Part shown: positions 59,104-64,000 of the stretch, piece by piece
Numbering within the stretch: position 1 is the stretch's first letter
Layout: each line of letters begins with the position of its first letter
DNA from: an uncultured Clostridia bacterium
GTDB lineage: Bacteria > Bacillota > Clostridia > Christensenellales > Aristaeellaceae
Assembly (NCBI GenBank): GCA_934662505.1
Contig: CAKUKE010000005.1
Location: 1-64,000 of the forward strand
Reading direction: 5' to 3'
DNA: 64,000 nt
The notes under the pieces: model-generated
Seen by the model: only the letters and a program-made list of their open reading frames with translations
The model's database searches: none
What the model was told of the DNA's origin: nothing
Translations under genes and position numbers: made by a program

Positions 59104-59155
59104 CTATGCTCAGTGTATTTCAGAAGGCACTATACTCAGCGTATTTCAGAAAACG
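59104..59155. repeat. 26-base tandem duplication
   Basis: 59104-59129 and 59130-59155 share CTAT.CTCAG.GTATTTCAGAA with a period of 26. It lies just beyond the argS terminator. Confidence 0.75.
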
Positions 59156-59156
59156 G

Positions 59157-59182
59157 CCGGCGCCCCCTGACGGAGCGCCGGG
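59157..59182 (-). terminator. Terminator after argS
   Basis: GCGCC-rich stem (arms about 59157-59163 and 59175-59181), then CGTTTTCTG on the minus strand. Confidence 0.65.
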
Positions 59183-59187
59183 CTTTG

Positions 59188-60909
59188 TTACATTCTGTCG
59201 GGTGCTTCCACGCCGATCAGGTACAGACCGGTTTTGATGACCGCGCGGCAGGCGCGGGTCAATTCCAGCCGCGCCGCCGTGGCGGCGGGGTCGTCGTCCA
59301 GAATGCGGTGTTCGTAGTAGAACTTGTTGTACGCCTTGGCAATTTCCGTCACGGCGCGGGTCACGATGGAGGGCTCGTTGCGCAGGCAGGCCTCGCTCAC
59401 CGCTTCGGGGAAACGGGAAATGAGCCGCAGGAGCGCCTGACTTTCATCGTCAGCCAGCGCGGCGTAATCCGGCGCGGGCAGGTTTTCCGGCGCCTTGCGC
59501 AGCACCGATCCGCACCTGGCGTGGGTATACTGCACATAGGGGCCGGTCTCGCCGTCAAAGTTCAGCGCCCGATCCCACCAGAAATCGATGTCCTTGATGC
59601 GGCTGTTCTGCAGGGTGGAGTACACCACCGCACCTACGCCCACCTGACGGGCGACCTCGTCCTTCTCCTGCAGGTTGGGGCTCTTGACATTGATGATGTC
59701 CAGCGCCTTTTCCTGCGCCCGGCGCAGCAGCTCCTCCAGATACACCACGTGCCCCTTGCGGGTGGCCATGGCCTGCCCCTCGTAGGACACCATGCCGAAG
59801 GACACGTGCACCAGTTCGTCCCGCGCCCAGGGATAGCCCATCAGCTCCACGACCTTGAACCACTGGCGGAAATGCAGATCCTGCTGATAGGCCACCACAT
59901 ACAGACACTTGTCAAAATGATAGATATCCTTCCGGTACAGCGCGGCGGCAATGTCCCGGGTGGCGTAGAGCGTCGCGCCGTCCCGCTTGAGGATGAGGCA
60001 GGGGGGCATACCGTACGCCTCCAGATCCACCACCTTCGCCCCGTCGGACTCCTTGAGCAGCCCCCGGGCGTTCAGTTCATCGATCACCCGGCCCATTTTG
60101 TCGTTATAAAAGCTCTCGCCGGCATAGCTGTCGAAGGTCACGCCCAGAATGTCGTACACCCGCATGGCGTCCTTGAGCGTCACATCCTTGAACCAGTGGA
60201 AGATGGACAGGGCTTCCTCGTCGCCCTCCTCGATCTTCTTGAACCACGCTCTCCCCTCGTCCTCCAGCGCAGGGTCATGCTCCGCTTCTTCATGGAAGCG
60301 CACGTAGAGCTTGGTCATTTCCTCCACGCCGCCTTTTTCCACCGTCTCCCTGTCGCCCCAGTGCTTATAGGCGCAGATCATCTTGCCGAACTGGGTGCCC
60401 CAGTCGCCCAGATGATTGATGGACACGGTCTTCCAGCCCAGAAAGTCGTAAATGCGCCGGAGAGAATTGCCGATGACCGTGGTGGACAAATGGCCGATGT
60501 GGAAACGCTTGGCAATGTTGATGGAGGAATAATCCAGACATACCGTCTTGCCCGCGCCCGCGTCGCTGCCGCCCCACTTTTCCGGGTCGGCCAGCACGGC
60601 GGCGAGCACCTTCCGGGCAAAGTTTTCACGGTTGAAAAAGAAGTTCAGATAGCCGCCCGCGCACGCCACCCGCGCCACGTCCGGGCAGTCGATTTTTTCC
60701 GCCAGTGCCCTGGCGATCATGGGCGGCCCCATGCGCAGCGAACGGGACAGCTTAAAGCAGGGGAAGGCAAAATCGCCCATCTGAGGATCCGGGGGCACTT
60801 CCAGCAGCCCGCCGATATCCTCCGGCACGCCCTCCGCCTGGGGAAACGCCGCCGAAATGGCGTTTTTGACCAGTTCCGCAATGACCGCGCGCATGTCCAT
60901 GTTCTTCAT
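59188..60909 (-). CDS. argS: Arginyl-tRNA synthetase
   Basis: 573 residues, class I. The Arg N-terminal additional domain comes first, then the HIGH motif (FHIGHLSTTVIGN, about 136-148), the KMSK-equivalent loop YEGQAMATRKG, which lacks a classical KMSK as in many ArgRS, and the anticodon-binding DALR domain at the C-terminus. It charges tRNA-Arg. Several ATGs cluster at the start; 60909 has AAGGA four bases upstream. Its promoter overlaps the end of tcdA. Confidence 0.97.
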   Translation of the reverse strand: MKNMDMRAVIAELVKNAISAAFPQAEGVPEDIGGLLEVPPDPQMGDFAFPCFKLSRSLRMGPPMIARALAEKIDCPDVARVACAGGYLNFFFNRENFARKVLAAVLADPEKWGGSDAGAGKTVCLDYSSINIAKRFHIGHLSTTVIGNSLRRIYDFLGWKTVSINHLGDWGTQFGKMICAYKHWGDRETVEKGGVEEMTKLYVRFHEEAEHDPALEDEGRAWFKKIEEGDEEALSIFHWFKDVTLKDAMRVYDILGVTFDSYAGESFYNDKMGRVIDELNARGLLKESDGAKVVDLEAYGMPPCLILKRDGATLYATRDIAAALYRKDIYHFDKCLYVVAYQQDLHFRQWFKVVELMGYPWARDELVHVSFGMVSYEGQAMATRKGHVVYLEELLRRAQEKALDIINVKSPNLQEKDEVARQVGVGAVVYSTLQNSRIKDIDFWWDRALNFDGETGPYVQYTHARCGSVLRKAPENLPAPDYAALADDESQALLRLISRFPEAVSEACLRNEPSIVTRAVTEIAKAYNKFYYEHRILDDDPAATAARLELTRACRAVIKTGLYLIGVEAPDRM

Positions 60910-60936
60910 CCCATCCTTCAAAATACGATTTGCACT

Positions 60937-60965
60937 ATCATACCATGTTTTTTTTCAATCTGCAA
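60937..60965 (-). promoter_or_regulatory. Promoter of argS
   Basis: Minus-strand TTGCAG (60960-60965, inside the end of tcdA), 17-base spacer, TATGAT (60937-60942). Confidence 0.75.
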
Positions 60966-61680
60966 GGTCGTTTCCCGCTCCGGCGCACAGCGCCAGCACT
61001 ACCCGGGAGGCCAGCAGATACCCCGCCGCGGGAGGAACAAAGGAAATGCTGCCCGGCGCGTGCCGGCCATGGCGGTCGTCCGCCACGGCGCGGAGGGGCT
61101 CCTCCCGGCTGTACACCACGGGCAGATGCGCAATGCCCCGTTTGCGCAGCTCCCGCCGCATCACCCGCGCCAGCGGGCATACGGTGGTTTTGCTGATATC
61201 GGCTGCCTCCAGCAGATCCGGGCGCAGCTTGTTGCCCGTCCCCATGCAGCTGATGACGGGCACCCCCGCCCGGCGGGCATTTTCAATGATGAGCAGCTTG
61301 CTGGACACGGTGTCGATGGCGTCCACCACAAAGCTGTACCCGTCCAGCGGGTAATCCGCCGCCGTCCGCCCGTCATAAAACACCGTATGCAGGGTCAACC
61401 GCAGCGCCGGGTTGATATCCAGATACCGTCTGCGGCAGGCCTCGGTCTTTTCCATGCCCACGGTGGAGCGCAGGGCGATCAATTGACGGTTCAGGTTGCT
61501 TTCATTCACCCGATCCGCGTCAAACAGCGTCAGGCTGCCCACGCCCGCCCGCACCAGCGCCTCGGCGCAGGCGCTGCCCACACCGCCCAGACCAAACACC
61601 GCCACATGCGCCCTTTCCAGCCGCGCCATACCGTCCTCGCCCAGCACCAGCCCGGTGCGTTCCTTCCATGTCTGTTCCAT
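60955..61680 (-). CDS. tcdA: tRNA threonylcarbamoyladenosine dehydratase
   Basis: 241 residues, E1-like (ThiF/MoeB) fold. The nucleotide-binding AVFGLGGVGSACAEALVRAGVG, FDADRVNESNLNRQ and VVDAIDTVSSK segments and the SCMGTGNKLRP loop match TcdA (CsdL/YgdL), which cyclizes t6A to ct6A at tRNA position 37 using ATP. It starts 3 bases after comF and is in the recD2-comF-tcdA operon. Confidence 0.93.
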   Translation of the reverse strand: MEQTWKERTGLVLGEDGMARLERAHVAVFGLGGVGSACAEALVRAGVGSLTLFDADRVNESNLNRQLIALRSTVGMEKTEACRRRYLDINPALRLTLHTVFYDGRTAADYPLDGYSFVVDAIDTVSSKLLIIENARRAGVPVISCMGTGNKLRPDLLEAADISKTTVCPLARVMRRELRKRGIAHLPVVYSREEPLRAVADDRHGRHAPGSISFVPPAAGYLLASRVVLALCAGAGNDLAD

Positions 61681-61683
61681 TTC

Positions 61684-62424
61684 TCATTCCCCCTTGAAGC
61701 GCCATACCACGCAGGCGCACAGCAGCCGGACGCCTGCCGCGCCCGCGCCGCGCAGCACCCCCGCGCAGGCCTGCGCGGTATGTCCCGTGGTGCGTACGTC
61801 GTCTACCAGCAGACAGCGCTTGCCGTGCACCTCCGCGCCCGGCAGCATTTGAAAGGCGTCCGCCACGTTTTCCCTGCGCCGCGCCCGCACAAGCCCGCTC
61901 TGCGGCCGGGTGTCCCGCACCCTTTGCAGCGGCTCCGCTACGGGAATGCCCGTCCGCAGGGAGACCGCCTGCGCCAGCAGCGCCGCCTGATTGACGCCCC
62001 GCCCTGCCAGCCGTTTCGGATGCAGCGGCACGGGGATCATCACGTCAAAGTCCCGATCCGTCAGCGCGCCGGCCATGGCATCCGCCAGAAGGGGCAGCGC
62101 CTCATTCGTCCCCCTGAACTTCAGCCCCGTCACCAGCGCACGGGATCTGGGCAGATAGCGGAAGGGCGCGTATACCCGTTCCACATCCGGCATGGTGTTC
62201 TGCCGGCACAGGGGACACACGCCGCCCGGCGGCACATAGGTCAGGCAGCGGCTGCACCCCGAGGCGGGCACCCGCTCTTCCCGCAGCGCTTTTCTGCAGG
62301 CGGGGCACAGGCCGTCCTGCGGCGACGCACGGCGCGGATCGCCGCAGGCAAGGCATTTGCTGCCCGGCGGGTAGAGCACATCCAGCAGCCGTCCTGCCGC
62401 CGTCTTTATCCGCTCATTTCGCAT
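61684..62424 (-). CDS. comF: ComF family amidophosphoribosyltransferase-like protein
   Basis: 246 residues. Two zinc-finger-like Cys clusters at the N-terminus (CLACGDP...CPACRK; CSRCLTY...CPLCRQ) precede a phosphoribosyltransferase fold with the PRPP loop CLLVDDVRTTGHT. ComF is needed for DNA uptake in naturally competent bacteria, but homologues are universal and may act more widely. ATG 62424 overlaps the recD2 stop by 19 bases; the longer frame into recD2 is not used. Confidence 0.93.
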   Translation of the reverse strand: MRNERIKTAAGRLLDVLYPPGSKCLACGDPRRASPQDGLCPACRKALREERVPASGCSRCLTYVPPGGVCPLCRQNTMPDVERVYAPFRYLPRSRALVTGLKFRGTNEALPLLADAMAGALTDRDFDVMIPVPLHPKRLAGRGVNQAALLAQAVSLRTGIPVAEPLQRVRDTRPQSGLVRARRRENVADAFQMLPGAEVHGKRCLLVDDVRTTGHTAQACAGVLRGAGAAGVRLLCACVVWRFKGE

Positions 62425-64000
62425 AGCCGTTCCCTGAGCGCCGTATACCGCATGGCCACGTGGTCGTTTTTCACCATGGAGGCAATGGCGCCCTCCCGCC
62501 CCACCAGCACCACCAGCTGCCGGGCACGGGTCAGCGCCGTGTAGAACAGGTTGCGGGTCAGCAGCATGCTGGCGCCGCCCACCACCGGCATGACCACGCA
62601 CGGAAACTCGCTTCCCTGACTTTTATGCACAGACAGGCAGTAGGCCAGCTCCAGCTCCTCCAGCTGCTGATAGACGTATTCCACATGACGATCCTCATCG
62701 TAGACGACGGACACCGTCTTTTCCTCCGTATCCACGTCCAGCACGAACCCCATATCCCCGTTGAACACCCCTGCGCCCTCCTGGCCGGTGGTCTCGCACC
62801 GCCATTCCAGCGCGTAGTTGTTGCGGATATGCATCACCTTGTCCCCGACCCGAAAGACGTTTTCACCGTAGGTGACTTCCTTTTTATAAGGCGCAGGCGG
62901 GTTCAGCGCCGCCTGCAGCAGCCGGTTCAGGGCGTTCACGCCGCACTCGCCCTTCCGGGTGGGCGCCAGCACCTGAATATCCTGCACAGGGGTTCTGGTG
63001 CCCATGAACCGGGGCAGACGGCTGACGCACAACCCCACCACGGCGCGCGCCGCGTCGCTCTGGCTGGCCTGCCGCTCAAAGAAAAAGTCGCTGCCCTTCT
63101 GATTGAGCACGGGCATCTGCCCCTGCTGGATACGGTGGGCGTTGACCACGATCAGGCTTTTTTCATCCTGCCTGAAAATGTCCGTCAGCCGCACGGAGGG
63201 GATCACGCCGCTGCTGAGAATATCCCCCAGCACGTTGCCCGCGCCCACGGAGGGCAATTGATCCGCATCGCCCACCAGAATGAGGCGTGTGCCCGCCCGC
63301 AGCGCCCGCAGCAGGGAACGCATGAGAAACACATCCACCATGGACATTTCATCCACAATGACGCAGGCGCAGTCCAGCGGATTTTCCTCGTTGCGCTGAA
63401 AGGTCTCCTCGTCCCCGGCGTATTCCAGCAGCCGGTGCAGCGTTTTGGCTTCCCGTCCGGTGGCCTCCGTCATCCGCTTGGCGGCACGGCCGGTGGGCGC
63501 GGCCAGCAGCACGTTCTTTCCCATCAGCTCCAGCATGCAGTTGATGATGGTGGTTTTACCCGTGCCGGGACCGCCGGTCACCACAATGAGCCCCTGCTCA
63601 AGCGCGCTGAGCACCGCCTGACGCTGGGTCGGGCTCAGACGCATGCCGTGGCTCTGTTCAAAGGCGTCGATCTGTCCGTCGGCGGCCTGCGACTGGATAC
63701 CGTGCACCGACTTGTGCAGCATGGTCAGCCGCCGTGCCACCTCCCGCTCCGCATAGTAACAGGCGGCCAGCGCGCAGGCGTCCCTGGCGGCGCAGCCCTT
63801 TTCCGCCCCGTCCGTCACCACGATCTCCCGCGCCAGCACCAGCGAGCGGAGCGCCGGCGTCAGCGCCTCCTCCTCCACCTTCAAAAGCCGCGCCGCCGTG
63901 CCGACCAGCGTCTCCCGGGGCAGATAGGTGTGCCCGTTAGCCGCCGCAGCCTCCCGCAGCGCGTACTTCAGCCCTGCGCAGAGCCGGTATTCGCTGTCCT
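62406..64000 (-). CDS. recD2: RecD2 DNA helicase, 5' end outside window
   Basis: At least 531 codons; the frame is open to the window edge, so the N-terminus is missing. Seen are Walker A VVTGGPGTGKTTIIN, motif II VIVDEMSMVD, motif III GDADQLPSVGAG, and the C-terminal LAYCLSVHKSQGSEFPCVV and LFYTALTRAR of superfamily 1B helicases. RecD2 unwinds DNA 5' to 3' and limits replication and mismatch-repair damage in bacteria without RecBC. First visible gene of the operon with comF and tcdA. Its bases 63393-63424 reappear, 30 of 32, in the intergenic array at 33.5 kb. Confidence 0.95.
   Translation of the reverse strand, partial: DSEYRLCAGLKYALREAAAANGHTYLPRETLVGTAARLLKVEEEALTPALRSLVLAREIVVTDGAEKGCAARDACALAACYYAEREVARRLTMLHKSVHGIQSQAADGQIDAFEQSHGMRLSPTQRQAVLSALEQGLIVVTGGPGTGKTTIINCMLELMGKNVLLAAPTGRAAKRMTEATGREAKTLHRLLEYAGDEETFQRNEENPLDCACVIVDEMSMVDVFLMRSLLRALRAGTRLILVGDADQLPSVGAGNVLGDILSSGVIPSVRLTDIFRQDEKSLIVVNAHRIQQGQMPVLNQKGSDFFFERQASQSDAARAVVGLCVSRLPRFMGTRTPVQDIQVLAPTRKGECGVNALNRLLQAALNPPAPYKKEVTYGENVFRVGDKVMHIRNNYALEWRCETTGQEGAGVFNGDMGFVLDVDTEEKTVSVVYDEDRHVEYVYQQLEELELAYCLSVHKSQGSEFPCVVMPVVGGASMLLTRNLFYTALTRARQLVVLVGREGAIASMVKNDHVAMRYTALRERLCEMSG

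Noticed and set aside
59083..62544. 1153-codon + strand ORF antisense to argS, tcdA and comF
   Set aside because: It lies opposite well-conserved genes, has a His/Arg/Pro/Gln-rich composition typical of an antisense frame in high-GC DNA, and has no domain.
1..64000. tRNA, rRNA, insertion sequences, cas genes
   Set aside because: I looked for T-arm motifs, transposase motifs and Cas proteins and saw none; a covariance-model search would be needed to exclude small RNAs.

Overview
The window reads as chromosome of a high-GC anaerobic Firmicute (Bacillota, class Clostridia; Christensenellales-like is my best guess, not proven). Supporting signs are an L27 precursor with a Prp-cleavable N-terminus next to prp, an N-terminal-rubredoxin (reverse) rubrerythrin, a group II ECF module, ThiT under a TPP riboswitch, LL-diaminopimelate aminotransferase, ATP-type PEP carboxykinase, Shine-Dalgarno sites of the GGAGG type almost everywhere, and consensus TTGACA/TATAAT promoters. 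High GC produces many long antisense ORFs, which I left out. There are no rRNA or tRNA genes that I can see, no transposases and no cas genes.

Layout. 0-11 kb: ssb and a polysaccharide deacetylase, riboswitch-controlled thiT, a 5'-nucleotidase, the ecfA1-ecfA2-ecfT energizing module (likely partner of ThiT and other S components), two MATE exporters (one with its MarR regulator) and a broken antiporter. 11-16.3 kb: a secreted protein of unknown function behind two sugar isomerase/epimerase-like genes, then TfoX-like and AraC genes. 16.3-22 kb: a ZinT-like secreted protein and a LacI regulator divergent from an LplB/LplC/solute-binding ABC importer. 22-30 kb: rplU-prp-rpmA with leader, an unusual L,D-transpeptidase-CapA fusion, a small P-loop protein, rubrerythrin, then a patchy, decaying stretch: a low-GC orphan PD-(D/E)XK-like gene, a truncated methyltransferase, a possible 37-residue membrane protein and a GNAT with an odd tail. 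30-39 kb: a second sugar ABC importer (binding protein, 740-base gap, two permeases) followed by an AraC-DUF4434 fusion, and gdhA. 39-51 kb: argR-recN, a GH13 amylase-family enzyme, pduL, queH, deoD, a DUF523 gene, pckA and a frameshifted brnQ. 51-64 kb: a cupin/ferredoxin/Crp cluster, DUF1836 divergent from degV, nucleoside hydrolase, dapF-dapL, argS, and comF/tcdA/recD2 (recD2 runs off the window).

The most interesting signal is not a gene. Several long GC-rich intergenic stretches carry about 29-base imperfect repeats spaced exactly 61 bases apart (29 + 32), the geometry of type I-E CRISPR arrays: positions 49-138 (two copies), 33470-33559 (two copies) and 56465-56615 (three copies), with looser copies near 8.1 and 11.2 kb. 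The single 32-base spacer of the 33.5-kb pair matches recD2 at 63393-63424 in 30 of 32 bases, and its + strand sequence would be antisense to recD2 mRNA. This could be a set of decayed mini-arrays with a self-derived spacer or a dispersed repeat family with regulatory use; only the sequence pattern is established here.
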